Part shown: in pieces, positions 26,197 to 35,585 of the stretch | Position numbering within the stretch: the first letter of the stretch is position 1 | Layout: each line of letters opens with the position of its first letter | Source: Psychrobacillus sp042944905 | GTDB taxonomy: Bacteria; Bacillota; Bacilli; Bacillales_A; Planococcaceae | Direction: 5' to 3' | DNA: 64,000 nucleotides | Assembly (NCBI RefSeq): GCF_042944905.1 | Contig: NZ_CP168496.1 | Span: 3,100,001 to 3,164,000, forward strand | Notes under the pieces: model-generated | What the model saw: only the letters and a program-made list of their open reading frames with translations | What the model was told of the DNA's origin: nothing | Database searches by the model: none | Made by a program: the position numbers and the translations under genes

Positions 26197-27099
26197 ATGC
26201 ATTATTTAAAACGAGAACAATCCGTTTATAGTTTCAATAAAGATCATAAGCCTGTTTTGCATATCCAATCTGGAGAGAATGTTCTATTTCAAACCTTCGA
26301 TTGCTTTACAAACCAAATTCAGTCCGATGAACATCTTATTACTACCATCGATTTTTCTAAAGTAAATCCAGCCACTGGTCCAGTTTATATTGAAGGTGCA
26401 TCACCTGGTCAAACATTAAAAGTAGAAATACATGATATAAAAGTCCGTAATTGGGGTGTTATAAGCACCCTACCCGAAATTGGAGTTCTCATTCATAGGG
26501 CAGAAACAAAAACAAAAATTGTGAAGGTAGAGAATGACATCAAAATTCATTTTAATGACGATATCTCATTTGATGCAAAACCAATGATAGGTGTAATTGG
26601 ATGTGCTCCAGCGAGCGAAGAAGTTCCATGCGGATTACCTGGTGATCATGGAGGTAATATCGATAATCATGTTATCACAAAAGGTTCTAAAGTTTATTTA
26701 CCAATAAATGTAGAAGGTGCTCTATTTGGGTTAGGAGACATTCATGCTTCCATGGGTGATGGAGAAATTTGCGGAACTGGTGTAGAAATCTCAGGTGAGG
26801 TTGAAACTACTATTTCTACTCTTCCCAACACTACGATTAACAGACCCATATTAGAAAACAAAGATGCTTGGTATACAATAGCTTCTCATACAGACACTAA
26901 TCGAGCGATTCAAATTGCTTGTGAAGATATGCAAGATTTGTTAGTAGATAAGTGGAACTTAAGCCGCACGGATGCTTACTTATTAATGTCAGTTGCAGGA
27001 GACGTTCAAATGTGTCAATGCTGCAAGCCTTCTCCAGTTGATGTAATTGCAAGGTTTAGAATGCCAAAGCTTGAAAATATGCCAAGACTGATTGACTAA
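26197..27099 (+). CDS. Acetamidase/formamidase family protein (second copy)
   Basis: A 300-residue FmdA/AmdA-family protein, paralogue of the one at 15320-16234. The two align along their length, with VNPATGPVYIEGASPGQ, GVIGCAPASEEVPCGLPG, HGGNIDNH and GALFGLGDIHASMGDGEI in the same order. This copy differs in carrying extra cysteines, including MCQCCKP near the C-terminus, where the first copy has EICQIVDP. ATG 26197 follows AGGAGG by six bases. It is divergent from the binding-protein gene, so it belongs to the same locus but is a separate transcription unit. Amide hydrolysis is expected from the family; the substrate is unknown. Confidence 0.85.
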   Translation: MHYLKREQSVYSFNKDHKPVLHIQSGENVLFQTFDCFTNQIQSDEHLITTIDFSKVNPATGPVYIEGASPGQTLKVEIHDIKVRNWGVISTLPEIGVLIHRAETKTKIVKVENDIKIHFNDDISFDAKPMIGVIGCAPASEEVPCGLPGDHGGNIDNHVITKGSKVYLPINVEGALFGLGDIHASMGDGEICGTGVEISGEVETTISTLPNTTINRPILENKDAWYTIASHTDTNRAIQIACEDMQDLLVDKWNLSRTDAYLLMSVAGDVQMCQCCKPSPVDVIARFRMPKLENMPRLID

Positions 27100-27341
27100 T
27101 AGTTACGATGTTAAACGGTAGGGTATGATACAGTAGCTATAAAAATTCACATTTAACGTGTTCGTGCATTGATTGGTCGTGTTTTACTTGTCATTTGTAA
27201 CTTTCGGAAAACCATTGGTCTCGTTAAACCATTTTTTACAAAATCTTTTGAATTTGGTATACCTCAATTAAGAATATGATTTGTATTTTCCGATCCAACG
27301 ATAGTTTGTGCCCATTAAAAATATGATTCAAAATTAAATAG

Positions 27342-27376
27342 ATGACTTCCATTTTAAATCTGGAAGTCATTTTTTA
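27342..27376 (+). terminator. Intrinsic terminator
   Basis: ATGACTTCC / GGAAGTCAT stem with an 11-base loop followed by six T residues on the plus strand. It lies 240 bases after the second amidase gene and is the first good terminator for it. The stretch 27100-27341 holds no gene I can support. Confidence 0.75.
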
Positions 27377-27397
27377 TTGTTCTTCTTTTAACGCTCG

Positions 27398-27589
27398 TTA
27401 CCGTTTTTTATTGTCTTCAATCCATTGTGGATTCGCGCCTGAATTCTTTTTTTCCATGCTAGAGAAAATCGGACCATCATTGAGTAACATAATAGATAAA
27501 ATAGAGTTAACTTTATAATATTTAACCTTTTCATCTGCATTAATATCTAACCTATTTGGACGATAAAAGACTAGAGTGCAATGGAAAAA
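27398..27589 (-). pseudogene. Possible degraded gene remnant
   Basis: An uninterrupted frame of 63 codons with protein-like composition (segments VFYRPNRLDINADEKVKYYK and GANPQWIEDNKKR) but without a plausible start at its upstream end, where a stop codon closes it. It may be the C-terminal end of a lost gene, or a short gene beginning at an internal ATG (27484 or so). The family is not recognised. Confidence 0.3.
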
Positions 27590-27724
27590 TCATTCATCAG
27601 AAATTCAAAACGGAGAAATGGAAACAGAAGAACAGAGAAATAAATGATGGATGCGATTGGAAATCAAAAAATCTATTATAAGAAAACCTGAACCTCTTTG
27701 TTCCAACCAAAAGGAGAATATAAA

Positions 27725-29020
27725 GTGAGTCTTTTTATTAAAAAGCAAAATTCTACTAGCAGTATTGATTTTACAAAAGACATACCAGTTGCATTAGATA
27801 TTCCTGATAATTCAGACATAAAAAAGCAAATTGCCATGATTCATCTCACAGAAACCGATTTAGCAATACTGCACCATTTACAACCATTTGTTAAACAAAT
27901 ATTGGATGAAACAGTAACCTCTTTCTATAAATCAGTAGAGTCTGAATCGAAACTAATGGATATAATTACGACTCATAGTAGTGTTGAACGCCTGAAAAAA
28001 ACACTATATAATCATCTTTTAGAAATGTTTAGTGGTGTAATCGACTCTAATTATCTGAACCAAAGAAAGATAATTGCTCATGTTCACGTAAAAATTGGAT
28101 TGGAGCCGAAGTGGTATATGGCTGCTTTTGAAACTTTAAACTATGAATTCTTAAAGTATATCATGACACTAACTATTTCAGATTCAGCTAAACGTGATGC
28201 ACTTGCTGCTATTAATAAAATTTTAAATCTTGAGCAACAATTAGTTTTGGAGGCATACGAAGCTGAGAACATGCGTATGCGAATAGAAGAACAATTGCAG
28301 AAGGATAAAGTAAAAATCGAGGTACACGATACTGCAGAAAATCTAGCAGCTGTTAGTGAAGAAACAAGCGCATCGATTAATAAATTATCATACCAAGCAA
28401 CAAATATAAAAGAATCTACTAACCAAAATCTATCTTTCGTTCAAGATACGGAGGAAAAATCACAAGTTGGTCAAGTCCTTCTAACTAAACAAATGGAACA
28501 AATGCAATTAATTACAGAAAGTATTAATGCTTTACAGAAAAAAATGGTGCAACTCCAAGACTCTTCTAATAGAATTCGAAATATTGTCGGTTTAGTTACA
28601 TCTATAGCAAATCAAACAAACCTACTTGCTCTAAATGCTGCCATCGAAGCAGCCCGTGCAGGTGAACATGGTGTAGGATTTGCAGTGGTTGCTTCTGAAG
28701 TAAGAAAACTCTCTGAAGACACAAAAAAAGCAATCGAAAGCGTCGAATCATTAATCCAAGAAACAGACGATGGTATTGGTGATATAACCAAATCAGTTTC
28801 TGAAATGAACCATCTAATTGCTGATGGTGCGGATAAATACGAACAAATGTCTGAATCCTATCAAAACATTGTTCAAGCAATGTCAGGAATAAAAATTCAA
28901 AGTGAACAATCTAATACAGAAATTGCAACTATTTCTGAAATTTTAAATGAATTAAATCAGGCAGTTGAAACTATTGCTATCTCGTCTGATGGATTAATAA
29001 ATACGATAAACGATTTATAA
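27725..29020 (+). CDS. hemAT: Globin-coupled aerotaxis transducer HemAT
   Basis: A 431-residue soluble chemoreceptor that binds oxygen through haem and signals to CheA. The N-terminal globin domain (about 30-180) shows Tyr68 in the distal pocket (VTSFYKS) and the proximal His121 in AHVHVKIGLEPKWY. The C-terminal methyl-accepting domain has the conserved hairpin IANQTNLLALNAAIEAARAG and GFAVVASEVRKLSE. No membrane helices, as in B. subtilis HemAT (432 residues). The GTG start at 27725 has AAAGGAG eight bases upstream; a TTG further up (27698) lacks a site. It stands alone and ends at a shared bidirectional terminator. Confidence 0.93.
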   Translation: MSLFIKKQNSTSSIDFTKDIPVALDIPDNSDIKKQIAMIHLTETDLAILHHLQPFVKQILDETVTSFYKSVESESKLMDIITTHSSVERLKKTLYNHLLEMFSGVIDSNYLNQRKIIAHVHVKIGLEPKWYMAAFETLNYEFLKYIMTLTISDSAKRDALAAINKILNLEQQLVLEAYEAENMRMRIEEQLQKDKVKIEVHDTAENLAAVSEETSASINKLSYQATNIKESTNQNLSFVQDTEEKSQVGQVLLTKQMEQMQLITESINALQKKMVQLQDSSNRIRNIVGLVTSIANQTNLLALNAAIEAARAGEHGVGFAVVASEVRKLSEDTKKAIESVESLIQETDDGIGDITKSVSEMNHLIADGADKYEQMSESYQNIVQAMSGIKIQSEQSNTEIATISEILNELNQAVETIAISSDGLINTINDL

Positions 29021-29076
29021 GAAACACAGATGATCTTACTTTTTCGCGAGTGATATGGACTATTGTTCAAATAAAA

Positions 29077-29113
29077 AAGGATGACACCAGTTTATATGCT
29101 GGAGTCATCCTTT
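29077..29113. terminator. Bidirectional terminator between hemAT and gatB
   Basis: AAAGGATGAC.CCAG and CTGG.GTCATCCTTT pair with one mismatch. A-rich sequence on one side and T-rich on the other serve both converging genes. Confidence 0.85.
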
Positions 29114-29118
29114 ATTTT

Positions 29119-30546
29119 TTATCGTTTTACGATTTCTTCTTGTAAAATTTTATTAACAAGAGGTGGATTGGCTTGTCCTTTTGTTGCTTTCATAATTTGA
29201 CCGACTAGGAAGCCGATTGCGCGGTCTTTCCCATTTTTAAAATCTTCGATCGATTGTGGGTTAGCATCCAATGTTGTCGTTACGATATCACGAAGCGCAC
29301 CTTCATCTGAAATTTGCACTAAGCCTTGCGCTTTTACAACTTCTCCTGCTTCTCCGCCATTATCAGCAAGCTCTTTGAATACCTTTTTCGCTATTTTAGA
29401 TGAAATCGTTCCATCCGAAATTAACTTAATCATGCCTGCAAGGTTTGATGGAGTAAGATTAATATCCTTCAATTCTTTTTGGTCTACATTTAAGTATGCA
29501 GAAACTTCACCCATCAACCAGTTAGCAGAAAGTTTTACATCTGCTCCATCAGCTATTGTTGCCTCAAAGAAGTCAGCCATTTCTTTTGATAAAGTTAATA
29601 CATGCGCATCATAAGGAGATAAACCAATTTCTTCGATATACCGTTGTTTACGTGCATCTGGTAGCTCTGGAATTTCTGCACGTACTCGCTCTAACCATGC
29701 ATCATCAATTACAAGATCTACTAAATCTGGTTCTGGGAAATAACGATAGTCATCTGTACCTTCTTTAACACGCATAAGAATTGTTTTACCTGTTTTCTCA
29801 TCGTAACGACGAGTTTCTTGTTCAATTATTCCACCAGAAGAAAGTACTTCCGCTTGACGTACTTCCTCATGTTCTAAGCCTCTGCGTACATAGTTGAATG
29901 AGTTTAAGTTTTTCAACTCTGTTTTTGTACCAAATGCTTCTTGGCCATATGGGCGTATAGAAATGTTAGCATCACAACGTAAAGATCCTTCTTCCATTTT
30001 ACAGTCTGAAACATCTGTATATTGGATTATGGATTTTACTTTTTCTAAGTAAGCATATGCTTCCTCGGGAGTACTAATATCAGGTTCTGATACGATTTCT
30101 ACTAATGGAGTACCTTGACGGTTAAAGTCGACTAAAGAGTATCCATCCGCATGTGATAATTTACCTGCATCTTCTTCCATATGAAGACGAGTAATACCAA
30201 TACGTTTTTTCTCTCCATTTACTTCAATTTCAACCCAACCATTTTTACCAATTGGCTTATCGAATTGAGAAATTTGATACGCTTTCGGATTGTCTGGGTA
30301 GAAATAGTTTTTACGGTCAAATTTCGTATTTTGTTCAATTTCCATATTTAGTGCAAGCGCTGCACGCATGGCAAAATCGACTACGTTTTTATTTAACACG
30401 GGTAGCACGCCAGGATATCCAAGATCGATTACTGTCGTATTTGTATTTGGCTCAGCTCCAAAGTGGTTCGGTGCTGCTGAGAAGATTTTAGAGTTTGTTT
30501 TTAACTCTACGTGTACTTCTAATCCAATAACGGTTTCAAAGTTCAT
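29119..30546 (-). CDS. gatB: Asp-tRNA(Asn)/Glu-tRNA(Gln) amidotransferase subunit B
   Basis: The kinase and tRNA-binding subunit of GatCAB, which amidates mischarged Glu-tRNA(Gln) and Asp-tRNA(Asn). It begins MNFETVIGLEVHVELKT and contains the diagnostic YFYPDNPKAYQISQ, LHMEEDAGK, DFNRQGTPLVEIVSEPD and DCKMEEGSLRCDANIS segments; the C-terminal YqeY-like helical tail is complete. The start is ATG 30546 (GGAGGG upstream), one base after the gatA stop codon, giving 475 residues, the usual size. Confidence 0.96.
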   Translation of the reverse strand: MNFETVIGLEVHVELKTNSKIFSAAPNHFGAEPNTNTTVIDLGYPGVLPVLNKNVVDFAMRAALALNMEIEQNTKFDRKNYFYPDNPKAYQISQFDKPIGKNGWVEIEVNGEKKRIGITRLHMEEDAGKLSHADGYSLVDFNRQGTPLVEIVSEPDISTPEEAYAYLEKVKSIIQYTDVSDCKMEEGSLRCDANISIRPYGQEAFGTKTELKNLNSFNYVRRGLEHEEVRQAEVLSSGGIIEQETRRYDEKTGKTILMRVKEGTDDYRYFPEPDLVDLVIDDAWLERVRAEIPELPDARKQRYIEEIGLSPYDAHVLTLSKEMADFFEATIADGADVKLSANWLMGEVSAYLNVDQKELKDINLTPSNLAGMIKLISDGTISSKIAKKVFKELADNGGEAGEVVKAQGLVQISDEGALRDIVTTTLDANPQSIEDFKNGKDRAIGFLVGQIMKATKGQANPPLVNKILQEEIVKR

Positions 30547-30547
30547 G

Positions 30548-32011
30548 TTATTTTCCCTCCCAAATTTGAGGAGTTTGTTTATGGAAATCTGTCGCTTGCT
30601 CATAAGCATGTGCTACACGATAAATTGTCGACTCATCAAAGTAATTCCCGATAATTTGTAAACCAAGTGGTAGACCATTTTCAAATCCGCAAGGAATCGA
30701 AATGGCTGGAACTCCTGCAAGGTTAATTGGAATAGTTAAAATATCATTTGCATACATCGTTAATGGATCTTCCACATTTTCACCAATTTTAAATGCTGGT
30801 GTTGGTGCAGTAGGCCCGATAATTACATCGTAGTCTGCTAATACTTTATCGTAATCTTCTTTGATAAGCGTACGCACTTGTTGTGCTTTTTTATAGTAAG
30901 CATCATATGTCCCTGCACTTAAAGAATAAGTACCAAGCATAATACGACGTTTCACTTCATCCCCAAATCCTTGGGCACGAGTTTCCTTATATAGTTCCAT
31001 TAAGTTTTGAACATTTTCTGCACGGAAACCATAACGAATACCATCGAAACGGGATAAGTTAGATGAAGCTTCTGAAGAAGAAAGAATATAGTATGTTGCT
31101 AATGCATATTTAGAATGTGGTAAAGAAACCTCTTCCCAAGTTGCTCCTAGCGCTTCTAAAACTTTCAAAGCATCCAACACGGATTGACGGACAGCTTCGC
31201 TTACACCTTCACCTAGATATTCTTTTGGAACAGCAATTCGAAGGCCTTTTATATCATCAGTTAAAGCTGCAGCAAAGTTTGGTACTTCTACATCGGCTGA
31301 AGTGGAATCATGTGGATCAAGTCCAGCAATTGCTTCAAGTAATAATGCATTGTCTGTTACATTGCGAGTGATCGGTCCAATTTGGTCCAATGAAGATGCG
31401 AATGCAACTAAACCAAAACGAGAAACACGACCATAAGTAGGTTTCATCCCAACAACTCCACAGTAAGAAGCTGGTTGACGGATAGATCCACCTGTATCAG
31501 AGCCTAATGAGAATGGAACTTCACCTGCCGCTACTGCAGCTGCTGATGCACCAGAAGAACCACCAGGAACACGGTCTAATGCCCATGGATTTTTTGTTGT
31601 TTTATACGCCGAGTTCTCATTTGAAGAACCCATCGCAAACTCGTCCATGTTTAATTTACCAATAGTAACCATTCCTGCTGCACGTAATTTTTGTACGACA
31701 GTTGCGTCATAAATTGGATTAAATCCTTCTAAAATTTTACTTGCGCAAGTGGTTTCTAAACCTTCTGTCACAATATTATCTTTTACTCCAATGGGTAAAC
31801 CAAATAATGGTCCACGCTCTTCAAAAGGTACTTGATCTAGTTCTGCAGCAGTTAGTGTAGCTTTATCTTTATTTAATGCTAAGAAAGCTTCTACGTCACC
31901 ATCTAGCTTTTCTACGCGTGCATAAGCTTCTTTTGTCAAATCAGCGATTGTAATTTCCTTGTTATGTAAAAGAGCTTGTAATTCCTTTGCCGAACGTTCA
32001 AATAACGTCAT
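30548..32011 (-). CDS. gatA: Asp-tRNA(Asn)/Glu-tRNA(Gln) amidotransferase subunit A
   Basis: The amidase subunit of GatCAB (487 residues). It releases ammonia from glutamine for transfer to the tRNA-bound amino acid. The amidase-signature triad is present: Lys77 in PIGVKDNI, cis-Ser152 in PGGSSGASAAA and Ser176 in SDTGGSIRQP. ATG 32011 is preceded by GGAGGGAA. It lies 21 bases downstream of gatC in the usual gatCAB order. Confidence 0.96.
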   Translation of the reverse strand: MTLFERSAKELQALLHNKEITIADLTKEAYARVEKLDGDVEAFLALNKDKATLTAAELDQVPFEERGPLFGLPIGVKDNIVTEGLETTCASKILEGFNPIYDATVVQKLRAAGMVTIGKLNMDEFAMGSSNENSAYKTTKNPWALDRVPGGSSGASAAAVAAGEVPFSLGSDTGGSIRQPASYCGVVGMKPTYGRVSRFGLVAFASSLDQIGPITRNVTDNALLLEAIAGLDPHDSTSADVEVPNFAAALTDDIKGLRIAVPKEYLGEGVSEAVRQSVLDALKVLEALGATWEEVSLPHSKYALATYYILSSSEASSNLSRFDGIRYGFRAENVQNLMELYKETRAQGFGDEVKRRIMLGTYSLSAGTYDAYYKKAQQVRTLIKEDYDKVLADYDVIIGPTAPTPAFKIGENVEDPLTMYANDILTIPINLAGVPAISIPCGFENGLPLGLQIIGNYFDESTIYRVAHAYEQATDFHKQTPQIWEGK

Positions 32012-32032
32012 TATATTCCCTCCTCACAACTA

Positions 32033-32323
32033 TTAATCCATAATAGATGGTACTTTTACTTGTCCTGCTTCTTGTTCTTTTACATTTAACATCATCGTTT
32101 CACGGTCAAGTCCTTTAATCGCTTTATCCTCACGTAAAACATTCACTAAAGGTAAGACATGCGTTGTTGGTACTACATTCGTAGTATCCAATTCTTTTAA
32201 TTGCTCTGCAAAGTTCGTAATTGCCGCAAGCTGAAGAGCAAATTTTTCTGCATCTTCTTCAGTGATCGCAAGTCGTGCTAAATGCGCTACGTGCTTTACT
32301 TCTTCTTTTGAAATATTCGCCAA
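32033..32323 (-). CDS. gatC: Asp-tRNA(Asn)/Glu-tRNA(Gln) amidotransferase subunit C
   Basis: A 96-residue stabilising subunit of GatCAB that wraps GatA and GatB. It has the family pattern VKHVAHLARLAITEEDAEKFALQLAAITNFAEQL, a helix pair, followed by the VLPLVNVLREDKA segment (given as class marks). The start codon is TTG at 32323 with GGAGG eight bases upstream. First gene of gatCAB; its promoter should lie within 32324-32407. Confidence 0.93.
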   Translation of the reverse strand: MANISKEEVKHVAHLARLAITEEDAEKFALQLAAITNFAEQLKELDTTNVVPTTHVLPLVNVLREDKAIKGLDRETMMLNVKEQEAGQVKVPSIMD

Positions 32324-32407
32324 TTTTCACACCTCCGAATTCAATAACCATAAGCAATATCATATCATTTTTCACTCTAGTTGAACAGAGTGGCTCCTTT
32401 GGTAAGC

Positions 32408-33547
32408 TCATGGGGAATATATATGGACATAAGGCTCTTCATCACCTGGTTTTTTGATCAATAATGCCTCTGCTCCGTTCATCGAATTCACATTGACTTC
32501 CACATTCATCGAAGTATCAAAATGATCTTTCAGTAAGCCGGCAAGTTGCTGAGTAAAACCAATTATTTCTGCTGTTCCGTAAAATTGAATAGGAATTGTT
32601 ATAGTCAATTTTTGCAACTGTTTGTCTTTAAAATATCCTGTTCCAATAACACTTGTATAATTGGAAAAGTATGTCTCCACTTCTTGTTTGAAATTGCGGA
32701 AAATAGTGTCTAAATCTCGATATTTTTTTTCTGATTCAGCTGTAGGAAATAGAAGGTATTCTTCATCAATAGTTTTCCAATCAGAAACATTTTTTCCGCT
32801 AGCAGCGACGCTATAAGTGAAATACGTTCCAGGAACTACTGCATTTCTGCTATTTTGTTTGAATAATCCAACAACGATTGGAACATTCGCAAGAGCCTCA
32901 TTTTTTTGACGCATACGAGTAACTACCTCTTCCGCAATCCGCTTACCATTTTCTTCTATTTCATTTTGGGATAACGCTTCCTCATATGTTGCTCCGTATG
33001 CTTCTTTTTGATAATAGTAAATAGAATTCAAAGCAAGCCCCACTGAAATACCAGCGAGTGTTACAGTTTTACCTTCTTTTTTCAAATAGTCTTGTTCCAC
33101 AATATGCGTAATATAAACAGGCGCTTTTTTTGCTTTTTCCTCACCTGTTAAGCCTACATCACTTGGATTTAAACCATCGCTCGTCTGGTTGCTTCTTGCT
33201 AACCAAGAAATAGCTGTTTTTCTATCTAAGTACTGACCTTCTTGAAACAAATACTTGTCTGCAGAAAATTCCTTTTGAGAAATTCGAAGTAGACCCGATT
33301 CCACTTCCTTCATATCGTACTTAGTTGCAAGATTGGATACAACTAATCCTCTACTTGCACTTGCTTCATATGGTAGTAGTGTCCGGTAGTAAGTATCATC
33401 TAATTGCAAACTTGGGATGATCACTTTTTTCGACATTTTTTGCTCTGTGTCTTGAATGACTTCTGTGTCTTTTTTTATAGCAGGAGTACATCCAGAGACA
33501 ATAAGCAATAAAATCATCGTTGAGATTCCTATTAATTTTTTTGCCAT
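32408..33547 (-). CDS. camS: CamS-family lipoprotein (YerH)
   Basis: A 379-residue surface lipoprotein. The signal peptide ends in the lipobox VSGC (Cys20). The rest is a CamS domain, a family named after the staphylococcal sex-pheromone precursor; B. subtilis YerH is the syntenic homologue. Its role in non-pheromone bacteria is unknown. ATG 33547 has GAGGAG seven bases upstream. It is the last gene of the pcrA-ligA-camS run, twelve bases after ligA. Confidence 0.88.
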   Translation of the reverse strand: MAKKLIGISTMILLLIVSGCTPAIKKDTEVIQDTEQKMSKKVIIPSLQLDDTYYRTLLPYEASASRGLVVSNLATKYDMKEVESGLLRISQKEFSADKYLFQEGQYLDRKTAISWLARSNQTSDGLNPSDVGLTGEEKAKKAPVYITHIVEQDYLKKEGKTVTLAGISVGLALNSIYYYQKEAYGATYEEALSQNEIEENGKRIAEEVVTRMRQKNEALANVPIVVGLFKQNSRNAVVPGTYFTYSVAASGKNVSDWKTIDEEYLLFPTAESEKKYRDLDTIFRNFKQEVETYFSNYTSVIGTGYFKDKQLQKLTITIPIQFYGTAEIIGFTQQLAGLLKDHFDTSMNVEVNVNSMNGAEALLIKKPGDEEPYVHIYSP

Positions 33548-33559
33548 GTTCAAACTCCT

Positions 33560-35563
33560 CTATTCCTCTAGTTGATCTAATAGTTTTTGTTCATCCCAGA
33601 TTTCGATACCTAAGCTTCGAGCTTTTTCAAGCTTCGAGCCAGCATCCTCTCCGGCGATGACTAAATCTGTTTTTTTGCTTACACTACCCGCGACATTTCC
33701 ACCTAGTGCTTCAATTCTTTCCTTTGCTTCTTGGCGTGTTAGTTGAACGAGCTTTCCTGTAAGCACAACCGTTTTATGTGCAAATGGACTATTCTCCATG
33801 GTGGAAGCATCTACAATTTTACCCGTATATTGCAGGGTAAGTCCTGCTTCTTTTAATCTTCCAATTAGCTGTTGCACTTCTTCATGTTCAAAATATGCTA
33901 CAAGCGAATCTGCCATTTTATCCCCAATTTCAAAAACTGCAGTAAGTTCTTCTCTTGTTGCTTGCATTAATGCATCGAAACTATGGAATGTTTCTGATAA
34001 AATTTTGGCAGCTTTTTCTCCAATATGACGTATACCAAGTCCAAATAATACACGTTCCATTGAATTTGCCTTAGATGTTTCTATTGCAGTTACCAGGTTT
34101 GTTGCCGATTTCAATCCCATTCGTTCTAGATTCACTAAGTCTTCTACTGTTATTTTGTAAAGATCTGATACATCTACAATAAGTTGCTCTCTGAATAACT
34201 GCTCCACAACTTTTTCCCCAAGACCTTCAATATTCATCGCATTTCTTGATGCGAAGTGGTAAATACCTTCTTGGATTTGCGCTGGACACTGAGGATTGAC
34301 ACAACGTAAGGCAACCTCTTCTTCGATCCTTACTAATTCGCTATCACATACAGGACAATTTGTGGGCATTTCATAAGGGATTTCCGAACCATCTCGTTCT
34401 TCTATAATAACTGCAACTACTTCCGGAATAATATCGCCGGCCTTGCGAATAATCACTCGGTCACCGATTCGAATATCCTTTGCACGGATTAAGTCTTCAT
34501 TGTGCAATGTTGCACGTTGAACTGTAGATCCTGCCACTTGCGCTGGTTCCAATATCGCTGTAGGTGTGACAACCCCAGTTCGTCCAACCGTTAAATCGAT
34601 ATCAATAATAGTAGTGACAACTTCTTCCGCAGGGAATTTAAAAGCAATAGCAAAACGGGGACTTTTTGCTGTGAACCCCAACTCCTCTTGCTGTGCATAA
34701 TCATCCACTTTGATAACGATGCCATCTATTTCATATGGAATATTACTTCGCTTAGCTGTCCATTCTTGAATAAATTCAAGTACCTCTTCTATCGAAGAAC
34801 ACTTTCTCGTCTCTTTATTGGTCGGTAATCCTTGTTCTTTCATAAATTGAAGAGCAGCGGAATGCTGATCAATGTTTTGTACTTCCCCGTCGCTACCCAT
34901 TCCATATGCAAAGAAGGAAAGCTTTCGACTTGCTGCCATTTTAGGATCTAATTGACGAAGTGATCCTGCAGCAGCGTTACGTGGATTAGCTAATAATTCT
35001 TCTCCCCGTTCAGCTCTTTCTTCGTTTAGATTGCGAAACGAAGATTTGGGCATATAAGCTTCTCCTCTTGCTTCGATTGTTACTTTGTCTTTTAAACGAA
35101 GAGGTATGGATCGTATTGTTTTTATATTACTTGTAATGTCTTCTCCTGTTGTCCCATCCCCACGCGTAGCACCTCGAGAAAGAATTCCATCTTCATACAG
35201 AAGTGAAATAGCTAATCCGTCGATCTTCAGTTCGCACACATAGGTCGGTGATTCATCCATCATACTACGAATTCGGTTGTCAAAATCACGTATATCCTCC
35301 TCATTAAATGCATTAGATAGGCTCAACATCGGATTCCTATGCGTTACTTTTTGAAACCCATCTATTATAGTAGCGCCCACTCGTTGTGTGGGCGAATCTG
35401 GTAATATTAAATTTGGATTTTGTTCTTCTAATGCAATTAATTCGTTTAAATACTGATCATAAATAGCATCAGGAACAATCGGTTCATCCAATACATAATA
35501 CGCATATCCATAGTCATACAAAAGCTTATGTAGCTCTTGTACTCGTTGTTCTAATTTTTCCAT
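33560..35563 (-). CDS. ligA: NAD-dependent DNA ligase LigA
   Basis: A 667-residue essential ligase sealing nicks in replication and repair. The adenylation domain has Lys113 in ELKIDGLAISL. An OB-fold and a four-cysteine zinc finger (CPVCDSELV ... RCVNPQCP) follow, then a helix-hairpin-helix region (GLGIRHIGEKAAKILSE) and a C-terminal BRCT domain (VVLTGKLVQLTRQEAK, VSKKTDLVIAGEDAGSK). All domains are intact. ATG 35563 has GGAGG upstream; 22 bases separate it from pcrA. Confidence 0.97.
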   Translation of the reverse strand: MEKLEQRVQELHKLLYDYGYAYYVLDEPIVPDAIYDQYLNELIALEEQNPNLILPDSPTQRVGATIIDGFQKVTHRNPMLSLSNAFNEEDIRDFDNRIRSMMDESPTYVCELKIDGLAISLLYEDGILSRGATRGDGTTGEDITSNIKTIRSIPLRLKDKVTIEARGEAYMPKSSFRNLNEERAERGEELLANPRNAAAGSLRQLDPKMAASRKLSFFAYGMGSDGEVQNIDQHSAALQFMKEQGLPTNKETRKCSSIEEVLEFIQEWTAKRSNIPYEIDGIVIKVDDYAQQEELGFTAKSPRFAIAFKFPAEEVVTTIIDIDLTVGRTGVVTPTAILEPAQVAGSTVQRATLHNEDLIRAKDIRIGDRVIIRKAGDIIPEVVAVIIEERDGSEIPYEMPTNCPVCDSELVRIEEEVALRCVNPQCPAQIQEGIYHFASRNAMNIEGLGEKVVEQLFREQLIVDVSDLYKITVEDLVNLERMGLKSATNLVTAIETSKANSMERVLFGLGIRHIGEKAAKILSETFHSFDALMQATREELTAVFEIGDKMADSLVAYFEHEEVQQLIGRLKEAGLTLQYTGKIVDASTMENSPFAHKTVVLTGKLVQLTRQEAKERIEALGGNVAGSVSKKTDLVIAGEDAGSKLEKARSLGIEIWDEQKLLDQLEE

Positions 35564-35585
35564 CGGTTTTCCTCCACCAAGTGAA

